This document shows positions 25,154 through 32,119 of a DNA stretch of 32,119 bases, one piece after another (position 1 is the first letter of the stretch; each line of letters begins with the position of its first letter). The notes beneath the pieces are model-generated. The model worked only from the letters and a program-made list of their open reading frames with translations, was not told the origin of the DNA and ran no database searches. Source of the stretch: DATGKD01 sp035294855 (GTDB lineage Bacteria; Actinomycetota; Acidimicrobiia; Acidimicrobiales; UBA8190). Location: the NCBI GenBank assembly GCA_035294855.1, contig DATGKD010000070.1:1-32119 (forward strand). Reading direction: 5' to 3'. Both the position numbers and the translations under genes were made by a program.

Positions 25154-25603
25154 GTGGGAGACGACGCGCGAGAGATCGAGAACCTCATCGTCGAATACGC
25201 CGAGTTGATCGACGCCGGTGACTTCGAAGGCGTCGGCACGCTCCTCGGCGACGCCAGCTTCGGCGGCGCGAACCAGGGATCGGTGCGCGGCGCCGACGCC
25301 ATCGCTTCGTTGTTCGGCTCGACGGTCCGGCGGTACGAAGACGGCACACCGCGAACCAAGCACGTGACCACCAACGTGCACGTCGAGGTGGAGGAGAACG
25401 GTCGCTTGGCGCGGGCCCGCTCGTACGTCACGGTGTTCCAGGCCCTTCCCGACTTCCCGCTCCAGCCCATCGTGGCCGGGCGCTACCGCGACCGTTTCGA
25501 ATGCGTCGACGGCGCATGGCGTTTCGTGGAACGGCTGTTCGTCACCGATCTCGTGGGCGATGTCAGCCGGCACCTGCGCGCCGGACCGGAGATCCTCCGC
25601 TGA
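25154..25603 (+). CDS. NTF2-like (SnoaL-type) protein
   Basis: 149 residues: IENLIVEYAELIDAGDFEGVGTLLGDASF, then HVTTNVHVEV and a closing YRDRFECVDGAWRFVERLFVTDLVGDVSRHL. The fold is that of SnoaL-like isomerases, dehydratases and small-ligand-binding proteins. GTG 25154 is chosen, as the fold starts right after it; a TACCGT box lies 8 bases upstream. The VOC stop is 20 bases before, so the gene is the third member of the MerR operon. Confidence 0.85.
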   Translation: MGDDAREIENLIVEYAELIDAGDFEGVGTLLGDASFGGANQGSVRGADAIASLFGSTVRRYEDGTPRTKHVTTNVHVEVEENGRLARARSYVTVFQALPDFPLQPIVAGRYRDRFECVDGAWRFVERLFVTDLVGDVSRHLRAGPEILR

Positions 25604-25623
25604 TCAGGGGGTGATCCCCGGGG

Positions 25624-25652
25624 GCGTGAACGCGCTGCGCGACCGTTCACGC
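25624..25652 (+). terminator. inverted repeat after the NTF2-like gene, likely terminator
   Basis: Perfect 9-bp arms GCGTGAACG (25624-25632) and CGTTCACGC (25644-25652) around 11 bases, 21 bases after the stop. Another short repeat GATCA/TGATC (25602-25616) overlaps the stop codon. The arms contain GTTCAC in inverted orientation, so a binding-site role is also possible. Confidence 0.5.
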
Positions 25653-25667
25653 GCGTGGCAGTGCGTT

Positions 25668-25697
25668 TCCCCTGGTCGTCGGCAGATCCCCTGGTCG
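25668..25697. repeat. 11-bp direct repeat upstream of the Thr-tailed membrane protein
   Basis: TCCCCTGGTCG at 25668-25678 and again at 25687-25697, 19 bp apart. The gap 25604-25831 holds the terminator, this repeat and otherwise nothing I can support. Confidence 0.55.
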
Positions 25698-25831
25698 ACA
25701 GGGTGGGACGACGCAGCCTTGCCCACGAAAGTTGTGCGCTTCGTGGCGGGCGGGGACACAACGCGGCCAAATCGGCAACGTCGTGAGCCGGTTGTCGGAT
25801 GCGCCTTCGGGCCCCGGGGTATGCGGATCCC

Positions 25832-27154
25832 GTGAGGTTGGAAGACGTCACCATCGTCGACGACGCCACCGGAGAGCCTCAACCCGGGGCGGACGGCTTG
25901 GACCTGCGCATCGAGCGCGGGGGCGTAACCGTCAGCACCGCGGGGAACGGCCACGGCCCCACCGACATCCACCGGTGGCCGTGGTCGTCGATCGGCGACC
26001 TGTCGGCACGGCCCGGGGCAGCAACCCCTGACGGGCGCGCCGCGGTCGCCCTCGACATCGTGGTCAACGGCTGGCCCGTGCACTTCGTCGTCCCGGCCAA
26101 GGAGCTGCCCCCGCCGGCCATCAGCGCGCTCGAGTCGATGGCACCGCAGGATCACGCGGTGGCGCGCCGCCTCGGCGACGAGGATGAGGGTCTCGCCTCG
26201 GAGGGCGGCCCGCTCGCGGGCGCAGGGGTGGCGGCTGGGGCCGCAGCAGACGCGTTCGCAGACGGAGAACACACGAACGCGGTGGCCGGTGCGGCCGCGC
26301 CCGTGATGGCCGCGGCCACCGCGGATCAGGACGTCGACCACGAGGGCGCGCCGTTGAACGGCGCCGACGACGTCGTTCCGCTCGACGAGGTGAGCCCCTC
26401 ACCGACGTTCATCGCTCACGACGAGGTCCCCATCGCCGTTCCACCTCCGCCCGTCGACGACCCCGCGCCCACGACGACCCTCCCCGCGGGCGCGCCAATG
26501 GAATTCGCCGCCGACGCCGGAGCGGGCGTCGCCGCGTCCGACGCCGGGACCGCGCGACGGCGCCGTCCCCTCGCACTCCTCGTCGCGGTGGCGGCCGTGG
26601 TCGTGATCGCGGTGGTGGCGGCCACGTTCGCCCTCACGAGCGCGTCCCAGGCCGCGAAGCACGCCCACCACGGATTCGCCACCGCGGGGAACCCGCCCGC
26701 ACCCGGCTCGACGACTGCCCAGGCGGCCCCCCCGACCGGGGACCCGGCCGGCGGTTCGTCCCCGGGCACGTCGTCCACGCGGGGCTCTTCGCCCACCCTG
26801 CAGGCTTCCCCCGCGGCGGTGGCGTCCCTGCCGGCGCGCGCCATACCGGTGACCTTGGTCAAGACGGGCTCGGTCTCCGCGTCGACCCCCGGGTCGGCGG
26901 CGGGGTCGTCGTCGCCCGCGGGTGGCGCGCCGGGATCGACCCCGGGCACCGGCGGAAATGCGGGCGGCGGGCACCCGGGCGGCGGGCACCCGGGCCAGGG
27001 CGGTGGCGGGCCGGGGCCGGGCCCGACAACGACGTCCCCCACCACCACCTCGACGTCGACCACGACATCCACGACCACCTCGTCGACAACGACCACCTCG
27101 TCCACGACCACCACGTCGTCCACGACCACCACTACCTCGCCGGTCGTGCCGTAG
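25832..27154 (+). CDS. single-pass membrane protein with Gly/Pro stalk and Thr-rich tail
   Basis: 440 residues, family not recognised. The N-terminal ~95 residues form a small beta-rich domain (VRLEDVTIVDDATGEP, WSSIGDLSA, VALDIVVNGWPVHFVVPA) and are presumably cytoplasmic. Then comes an Ala/Asp-rich linker, RRRR at 242-245, and a transmembrane helix at about 247-272. The remainder is a Ser/Pro/Gly-rich extracellular stalk with an in-frame 15-bp duplication at 26966-26995 (GGGHP twice) and a ~35-residue tail of almost only Thr and Ser. Such tails are typical targets for O-mannosylation in actinobacteria. GTG 25832 is preferred; ATG 25799 would add 11 residues. Co-transcription with the GNAT gene (16 bases on) is likely. 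Confidence 0.75.
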   Translation: MRLEDVTIVDDATGEPQPGADGLDLRIERGGVTVSTAGNGHGPTDIHRWPWSSIGDLSARPGAATPDGRAAVALDIVVNGWPVHFVVPAKELPPPAISALESMAPQDHAVARRLGDEDEGLASEGGPLAGAGVAAGAAADAFADGEHTNAVAGAAAPVMAAATADQDVDHEGAPLNGADDVVPLDEVSPSPTFIAHDEVPIAVPPPPVDDPAPTTTLPAGAPMEFAADAGAGVAASDAGTARRRRPLALLVAVAAVVVIAVVAATFALTSASQAAKHAHHGFATAGNPPAPGSTTAQAAPPTGDPAGGSSPGTSSTRGSSPTLQASPAAVASLPARAIPVTLVKTGSVSASTPGSAAGSSSPAGGAPGSTPGTGGNAGGGHPGGGHPGQGGGGPGPGPTTTSPTTTSTSTTTSTTTSSTTTTSSTTTTSSTTTTTSPVVP

Positions 27155-27170
27155 CGCCGCGTGCGCCACC

Positions 27171-28052
27171 ATGGGCGCTATGACGCCCGCGGTGGACATG
27201 AGGCCGATGCTTCCCGACGACGCGGTCGCGTGCGAGGAGGTGTGGCGCGCGGCATTCACGTCGATGCGCCGCGCCTACCACCTACCGGCGCACTCCGACG
27301 ACGATGCCGCCCGTGAGCGTTTTCGCCGCCGGATCCAGCTCATGTGCGGCACCGATCCCGGCGGGTCGTGGGTGGCGACCGACGGCGACGTGATCACCGG
27401 GTTCGCGCAAGCCGTCAAGCGGGAGCGCCTGTGGGTGCTGTCGCTCCTCGCGGTGGCCGTCGACCACCAGGGACGCGGCGTGGCGCGCCGGCTGATGGAG
27501 CGCGCTCTCGCGTACGGGGGCGGCGACGGCCCGGGGCTCATCATGTCGTCGCGCGACCCCCGCGCCATGCACCGGTACGTGCAGGCCGGCTTCGCCCTGC
27601 ACCCCGCCATGGCGGCGTTCGGCTCGCTGCGTCGTGATCGACTGTTTCCCACGCCCCACGTGCGGGTGGGTGGAACCGACGACCTCGACCTCGTGGCGGA
27701 CGTCGACCGGCACGTGCGGGGGAGCGCCCACGGTCCGGAACTGCAGTGGATGCTGGACATGGGGTGCCACCTGCTCGTCGTGCCCGGACGCGGCTACGCC
27801 CTCACGCGCGCGACCGGTATCGCCCTGCTGGCGGCCGTCGACGAGGACACCGCCGCGGCGCTTTTCGTGGCCGGCCTGGCGGCGACGCCCGAGGGGGCCG
27901 TCGTCGACGTCAACTGGATGACGGCGTCACAGCAGTGGGCGATCCGCCTGTGCACCCACCTGGGCCTGGAGCTCATGCCGGTGGGCGCCGTCATGGTCCG
28001 GGAGCGCCCGGGCCCGCTCGTGCCTTACCTCCCGAGCGGCGCCTACGGTTGA
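27171..28052 (+). CDS. tandem GNAT-domain acetyltransferase
   Basis: 293 residues with two GNAT-like halves. The first has the intact acetyl-CoA region WVLSLLAVAVDHQGRGVARRLMERAL and motif B RDPRAMHRYVQAGF. The second (from about 165) keeps the fold pattern (VNWMTASQQWAIRLCTHLGLELMPVGAVMV) but lacks a clear acetyl-CoA loop, so it is probably structural or substrate-binding. The acyl acceptor is unknown. The start is ATG 27171 or ATG 27180, both in frame without a clear ribosome site. The P450 gene follows after 6 bases. Confidence 0.85.
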   Translation: MGAMTPAVDMRPMLPDDAVACEEVWRAAFTSMRRAYHLPAHSDDDAARERFRRRIQLMCGTDPGGSWVATDGDVITGFAQAVKRERLWVLSLLAVAVDHQGRGVARRLMERALAYGGGDGPGLIMSSRDPRAMHRYVQAGFALHPAMAAFGSLRRDRLFPTPHVRVGGTDDLDLVADVDRHVRGSAHGPELQWMLDMGCHLLVVPGRGYALTRATGIALLAAVDEDTAAALFVAGLAATPEGAVVDVNWMTASQQWAIRLCTHLGLELMPVGAVMVRERPGPLVPYLPSGAYG

Positions 28053-28058
28053 CCCACG

Positions 28059-29321
28059 ATGGTCGACCCCGACCTCACCGACCTCGACCTGTTCGTCGCC
28101 GGCTTCCCGCACGACGTCTTCGCCGCGCTGCGCGCCGAGGCACCTGTCTTCTGGCATCGGCCGACGCGCCACACCCCTGACGGCACCGGCTTCTGGGTCC
28201 TGAGCCGCTACGCCCATGTGGTCGAGGTGGTGTCGGACGCCGCCACCTTTACGTCGGACGCGGCACCCGGGGCGCCGGGCGGCGGGACGCTCATCGAGGA
28301 CCTGCCGAGGGACTTCGCCGCCGGCGTGCTCCTCAACATGATGGACGACCCTCGCCATCAACGGATCAGGCGATTGGTCACGCCGGCGGTGGCGCCGCGC
28401 GCCCTGCAGGCGCTCGAGGGCGAGTTGCGGGCGCGGACGGCGGCCATCCTCGACGCCGTATGGGCACGCGGCGGCTGCGACTTCTTGACCGACGTCGCCG
28501 TCGAGCTCCCGCTCCAGGCGATCGCCATGCTCATGGGGGTGCCCCCCGCCGACCGGCACGACCTGCTCGAGTGGACGACTTCGACGCTGACCTACGACGA
28601 CCGCGAGCTCGGGACCAAGAGCCCAGCCTCGGAGTCCGCTGCCCGGGCCATGACGACGTACGCCACCGAGCTGATCGCGGCCAAACGGGCCGGGGACGGG
28701 GACGACATCATGTCGATGGTCACGAGGGCGACGATCGACACCGACGAGGGCGCGAGCGAGCGCTTGTCGGATCTCGAGCTGCTCATGTTCTTCAACCTGC
28801 TCATCGCGGCCGGGTCCGAGACGACGCGCAACGCCATCGCCCTGGGCGTGGCCGCATTGATCGACCACCCGGACCAGTGGGAGGCGTTGCGGTCGGACCG
28901 GACGCTCCTCCCCGGTGCCGTCGAGGAGATCCTGCGGTGGTCGAGCCCGACGCTGTACAACCGGCGCACCGCGACGTGCCGTGTCGAGATCGCGGGGACC
29001 GTCATCGAAGCGGGGGACAAGGTCACGCTGTGGTGGGCGTCTGCCAACCACGACGCGGCCGTGTTCGACCGTCCCTTCGAATTCGACGTGCGGCGCACGC
29101 CCAACCCGCACCTCGCCTTCGGGCACCGCAGCCACTTCTGCCTGGGTGCCAACCTGGCGCGAGCGGAGATCAGGATCATGCTCGACGAGCTCCTCGACCG
29201 GTTCGACTCGTTCAGCTTCGACGGGCCGATCGAACGCTTCCGTACCAACAAGCACGCGGGGGTGAAGCACATGCCGGTGCGCTTCAGCCGGCGCCGCTCC
29301 CCGCAGCCGGCGCCGGCATGA
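28059..29321 (+). CDS. cytochrome P450
   Basis: 420 residues, standard bacterial length. Motifs: I-helix AAGSETTRN (oxygen-activating region, residues 250-258), K-helix EEILR (E290, R293), and the heme loop FGHRSHFCLG with the thiolate ligand C361. It hydroxylates or oxidises a substrate with electrons from ferredoxin partners, none of which are encoded here. NPHLAFG before the heme loop recalls the CYP125/CYP142-type lipid and sterol hydroxylases, a resemblance only. The start follows the GNAT stop by 6 bases and its stop overlaps the next start (ATGA), so it is in an operon with the NTF2-like and MMPL genes. Confidence 0.93.
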   Translation: MVDPDLTDLDLFVAGFPHDVFAALRAEAPVFWHRPTRHTPDGTGFWVLSRYAHVVEVVSDAATFTSDAAPGAPGGGTLIEDLPRDFAAGVLLNMMDDPRHQRIRRLVTPAVAPRALQALEGELRARTAAILDAVWARGGCDFLTDVAVELPLQAIAMLMGVPPADRHDLLEWTTSTLTYDDRELGTKSPASESAARAMTTYATELIAAKRAGDGDDIMSMVTRATIDTDEGASERLSDLELLMFFNLLIAAGSETTRNAIALGVAALIDHPDQWEALRSDRTLLPGAVEEILRWSSPTLYNRRTATCRVEIAGTVIEAGDKVTLWWASANHDAAVFDRPFEFDVRRTPNPHLAFGHRSHFCLGANLARAEIRIMLDELLDRFDSFSFDGPIERFRTNKHAGVKHMPVRFSRRRSPQPAPA

Positions 29322-29689
29322 CCGATCAGGTGCCGGCCAACCGCGGGACGGCGGTCGTCGAGCGCTACCTGGACCGCATCGTGGCCCGGGACTGGGACGC
29401 AGTCGCCACGTGCCTGGCCGAGGACGTCGTGCGTGTCGGCCCGTTCGGCGACCTCTACACGCCGCGCGCCCCGTACCTGGCGTTCCTGTCCGAGCTCATG
29501 CCGAGCCTGGAGGGGTACTCCATGCACGTGGAGCGCATCTTCGGCACCGACCGCTTGGTCGTGGCCGAGCTGAGCGAGACGGTGTCGCTCGACGGGACGC
29601 CCGTCGAGACGCCCGAGTCCCTCGTCTTCGACCTGGACGACGACGGGCTGATCTCCCACATTTCGATCTACATCCAGAGACGGCCGTAG
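29318..29689 (+). CDS. NTF2-like (SnoaL-type) protein coupled to the P450
   Basis: 123 residues: AVVERYLDRIVARDWDAVATCLAEDVVRVGPFGD at the start, YLAFLSELMPSLEGYSMHVERIF in the middle and LVFDLDDDGLISHISIYIQRRP at the end, the classic SnoaL-like pattern. ATG 29318 overlaps the P450 stop by four bases, so the two are made together. It may isomerise or dehydrate the P450 product, or carry it; this is inference from the gene pairing. Confidence 0.88.
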   Translation: MTDQVPANRGTAVVERYLDRIVARDWDAVATCLAEDVVRVGPFGDLYTPRAPYLAFLSELMPSLEGYSMHVERIFGTDRLVVAELSETVSLDGTPVETPESLVFDLDDDGLISHISIYIQRRP

Positions 29690-29711
29690 GCCGGCGGCCA
29701 CGGGCATCACG

Positions 29712-31805
29712 GTGCTCGATTCCCTCGCCCGACAAGCGTGGTCGCACCAGCGGCGCTTCGCGCTCGGCGCCCTCGTCGTCTTCGTCGTGGCCGGGATCGT
29801 CGGAGGTCCCGCCGCCGGCAAGCTGAACGCGCGCAACGCGTTCTCGGACCCGGGCTCGCAGAGCGCCCGCGCTCAGGCGCTGGTGGAGCGGGTGACCGGG
29901 CGCGAGACCGATCCCGGGGTCCTCGCCGTCGTGTCCGCTCCGCCGGGCAGCGAGGCGGTGACGTCGGTGGCGCGCACCATCGGGGCGGTGCCGGGCGTGG
30001 CGAGCGTCGTCGCGCCGGTCGCCGGCGCGCCGTCGCCCCTGGTGTCGAGCGACGGCCACATGTCGGTGGTCGCCGCCACCCTGAAGGTGCCCCGGTCCGC
30101 GGACAACGCCGTCAGGGCGATCGAGAAAGCGCTGCACGGCCGCCGTGACGTCGTCCTCGGTGGTGGCGACGTGGCCAACCAGCAGGTGAACCAGCAAGCC
30201 GTGTCGGACCTCGGCTTCGCCGAGCTCGTCGTCTTCCCGCTGCTGTTTGTGCTCGCCCTGCTCATCTTCCGGGGCGTGGCTGCTCTGTTGCCGCTGGCGG
30301 TGGGCGGGCTCAGTGTGCTCGTCACCTTTACGGTCCTGCGGCTCGTCAACACCGAGCTCGCGCTGTCGACGTTCGCGCTCAACCTCGTGATCGGGCTCGG
30401 GTTGGGACTCGCCGTCGACTACAGCCTGTTCCTCGTGTGGCGGTTCCGGGACGAGATCGGACGGGGCGCCGCGCCGGAGGACGCGTTGGGCACCACGCTG
30501 CGCACGACCGGCCGCACCATCATCTTCAGCGCGCTGACGGTCGCCGCCGCCCTGGCGTCGCTCGGGGTGTTCCCTCAGCGGTTTCTCGTTTCGATGGGAA
30601 TCGGTGGCGCTGCCGTCGCCCTCGTCGCGGCCGCCAGCTCGCTCCTCGTCCTTCCGGCGCTCGTCGCGCTGCTGGGCTCGAGGATCGCCCGGGTGAGGCC
30701 GGCCCCTCCGGCCGGTACGTGGTACCGGCTCGCCCGTGGCGTGATGCGCCGGCCGGCGCTCGTCGCCATCGTGACCGCCGGGGTGCTCGTCGCGCTCGCC
30801 TCGCCGGCCCCGCGCGTCACCTGGAGCGGCGTCGACGCCTCCGTGCTCCCGCACTCCAAGAGCGCCCGCGTCGTCCAGGACCTCGTGACGCAGGAGTTCC
30901 CCGCGCTCCATGGCGGCCAGGCGGTCCTCGTCGTCGCCCACGCCCCTCCGACGGCGGGTCCCGCCGTCGCCCGGTACACCGCCGGCTTGGCGCAGGTGCC
31001 CGGGATCCGCCTGGTCGCCCCGCCCCGCTACCTCGGCAGCGGCGTGTGGCGGGCCACGCTCGGCGGGCGGAGCGACGCCATCGCTCCCTCGTCGCAGCAA
31101 GGCGTCGAGCGACTCCGGGCCATGCCCGCCCCGTTCCCGGTGCTGATCGGCGGGGCCGCGGCCGACTTCTACGACCAGCGCGCGTCCATCGCCTCCTCGG
31201 CGCCGCTGGCGCTCGTGATCCTGGCGCTCGTCACCCTCGTCATCCTCTGGCTCATGACCGGCTCGGTGATCCTGCCGTTCAAGGCGCTCGTCATGAACGC
31301 GCTGACCGCCGCCGCGGCCACGGGCGTGCTCGTCTTCGTGTTCCAGGACGGCCGGCTGACCCGCCTGCTGTCATACGCCAGCCAGGGCGGCATCGAGGAG
31401 ACCGACTTCCTCATCCTGGCGGCGCTCGCCTTCGCGTTGTCGACGGACTACGGCGTGTTCCTTCTGGCGCGGATCAAAGAAGCGCGCGCCGAGGCGCCGG
31501 ACGAGCGTGACGCCATCGCCCTGGGCATGCAGCGCACGGGGCGGCTCATCACCTACGCCTCGCTCCTGCTGGCCGTCGCCATCGGGGCGTTCGGCACGTC
31601 GCGCCTGGTGTTCCTGAAAGAGCTGGGCGTGGGGGGAGCAGTCGCGGTGCTGCTCGACGCCTTCGTCGTCCGCGCCCTGTTGGTCCCGTCCCTGATGGCG
31701 TTGCTCGGGCGCTGGAACTGGTGGTCACCGGGCGCATTGCGCAGGCTGCACGCCGGCATCGGCGTCGTCGAGCGCGTGGAGGTTCCGGCGACGTCGGCGT
31801 CGTGA
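29712..31805 (+). CDS. MMPL-family (RND-type) lipid/hydrophobe transporter
   Basis: 697 residues with about 12 transmembrane helices in two halves of six, separated by large extracellular loops. The proton-relay Asp-Tyr pairs are present in both halves: LAVDYSLFLVWRFRDE (D236) and LSTDYGVFLLARIKE (D579). MMPL proteins export lipids, glycolipids or siderophores across the membrane using the proton gradient. The length is short of the mycobacterial MmpL (about 950), as for the YdfJ-like subgroup. Start is GTG 29712, 22 bases after the NTF2-like stop. A hairpin TCAGAC/GTCTGA at 31822-31843 follows and may terminate the operon. Confidence 0.92.
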   Translation: MLDSLARQAWSHQRRFALGALVVFVVAGIVGGPAAGKLNARNAFSDPGSQSARAQALVERVTGRETDPGVLAVVSAPPGSEAVTSVARTIGAVPGVASVVAPVAGAPSPLVSSDGHMSVVAATLKVPRSADNAVRAIEKALHGRRDVVLGGGDVANQQVNQQAVSDLGFAELVVFPLLFVLALLIFRGVAALLPLAVGGLSVLVTFTVLRLVNTELALSTFALNLVIGLGLGLAVDYSLFLVWRFRDEIGRGAAPEDALGTTLRTTGRTIIFSALTVAAALASLGVFPQRFLVSMGIGGAAVALVAAASSLLVLPALVALLGSRIARVRPAPPAGTWYRLARGVMRRPALVAIVTAGVLVALASPAPRVTWSGVDASVLPHSKSARVVQDLVTQEFPALHGGQAVLVVAHAPPTAGPAVARYTAGLAQVPGIRLVAPPRYLGSGVWRATLGGRSDAIAPSSQQGVERLRAMPAPFPVLIGGAAADFYDQRASIASSAPLALVILALVTLVILWLMTGSVILPFKALVMNALTAAAATGVLVFVFQDGRLTRLLSYASQGGIEETDFLILAALAFALSTDYGVFLLARIKEARAEAPDERDAIALGMQRTGRLITYASLLLAVAIGAFGTSRLVFLKELGVGGAVAVLLDAFVVRALLVPSLMALLGRWNWWSPGALRRLHAGIGVVERVEVPATSAS

Positions 31806-31821
31806 ACGCGTGCACGCGAGA

Positions 31822-31843
31822 TCAGACTCACGTCGCGGTCTGA
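31822..31843 (+). terminator. hairpin after the MMPL gene
   Basis: TCAGAC (31822-31827) and GTCTGA (31838-31843) around 10 bases. It is preceded by a 12-bp palindrome CGCGTGCACGCG (31807-31818) and followed by GAGCG-GGA-CGCTC (31842-31854). These nested inverted repeats make this the likely end of the 25832-31805 operon. Confidence 0.45.
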
Positions 31844-32119
31844 GCGGGACGCTCGGGTTGCCGGCTCCGGGACGCATGGCGTCGTCGCCGCTCGATCGGG
31901 CCAGGCGGTATGAGCCGTACCGGGCGTGTCGGCCGAGCGACCGGCGTGCCGCGTCCGGGCCATCACCGGTCCACCTGACCGTGGGAATTGGGCCGTTGTC
32001 GTTGCCGGCCCGGAACCGGCCGCCCAGCAGAGAAACCTGGTATGGTCGGGTCGTAGCGACTGGCACCTCACGCAGCCGTCTGCTGTTGCCGGTTGACTCG
32101 TGTGTCTCCCGCCAAGCAA
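31844..32119. other. gene-free right edge with possible outward promoter
   Basis: No credible coding frame on either strand. A TATGGT -10-like box lies at 32041-32046 and a TTGACT -35-like hexamer at 32093-32098, both on the plus strand. They could belong to a promoter for a gene beyond the window. GCCGG/CCGGC (32004-32020) forms a small inverted repeat. Confidence 0.4.

Noticed and set aside
27031..27151. ACC/ACG-rich repeats as a CRISPR or microsatellite
   Set aside because: They are in-frame Thr/Ser codons of the membrane-protein tail and lack repeat-spacer structure.
27927..29270. 447-codon minus-strand open frame
   Set aside because: Antisense of the P450 gene; the P450 heme and helix motifs prove the other strand.
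29496..31100. 534-codon minus-strand open frame
   Set aside because: Antisense of the MMPL gene; hydrophilic low-complexity product.
31725..32066. 113-codon minus-strand open frame at the right edge
   Set aside because: Overlaps the MMPL end, has no ribosome site or recognisable motif, and composition matches chance frames.

Overview
This is a compact, very GC-rich stretch of chromosome with short intergenic gaps, several GTG starts, overlapping gene ends and TANNNT -10 boxes 6-10 bases from start codons (leaderless-type promoters). Together with the gene families (Lhr helicase, DUF2277, proline-rich RDD protein, MMPL transporter, LLM oxidoreductase, P450, many SDR and NTF2-like proteins) this points to an actinobacterium. 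The lack of recognisable Streptomyces or Mycobacterium synteny and the scattered catabolic enzymes would fit an Acidimicrobiia-like lineage, but that placement is inference. There is no rRNA, tRNA, CRISPR array, intact insertion sequence or phage gene.

Layout. 1-3767 (-): lhr, a large DEAD/DEAH helicase gene cut by the left edge. 3904-5239 (+): a single-domain PAS protein and a proline-rich RDD membrane protein. 5276-7103 (-): a likely operon of GNAT, a membrane-anchored unknown protein and an AAC(6')-like GNAT. 7251-9629 (+): lon protease. 9630-9917: a 288-base gene-free convergent gap holding a hairpin and an array of phased 11-bp repeats. 9918-11973 (-): zinc alcohol dehydrogenase and PIG-L deacetylase. 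12063-13661: HSL-type esterase (+), NTF2-like protein (-) and DUF2277 (+). 13688-15226 (-): an Ig-repeat membrane protein behind a small DUF2510-like protein, with a second phased 11-bp array on its promoter. 15283-17302: divergent LLM oxidoreductase and SDR. 17362-20000 (-): small acidic protein, ICMT-like methyltransferase, helix-hairpin-helix protein, Tat-lipoprotein amidohydrolase. 20161-21828 (+): N-acyl-D-amino-acid deacylase, preceded by 17-bp tandem repeats. 21951-25603: SDR plus alpha/beta hydrolase (-) divergent from MerR regulator, VOC protein and NTF2-like protein (+). 25832-31805 (+): a Thr-tailed membrane protein, tandem GNAT, cytochrome P450, NTF2-like protein and MMPL transporter. 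31806-32119 holds no supported gene.

How the parts may work together. Housekeeping proteolysis and repair genes (lon, lhr) sit among small oxidoreductive and hydrolytic modules of the kind used for hydrophobic or cyclic carbon sources. Two modules look co-regulated: the MerR-controlled divergent cluster at 21951-25603, and the P450/NTF2-like/MMPL operon, where a modified small molecule or lipid could be exported. The most unusual feature is regulatory: two separate arrays of four 11-bp units (9698-9741 and 15234-15277) that resemble actinobacterial PHO boxes (GTTCACC plus 4). One of them overlays a leaderless promoter. No clearly novel defence or mobile system was found.
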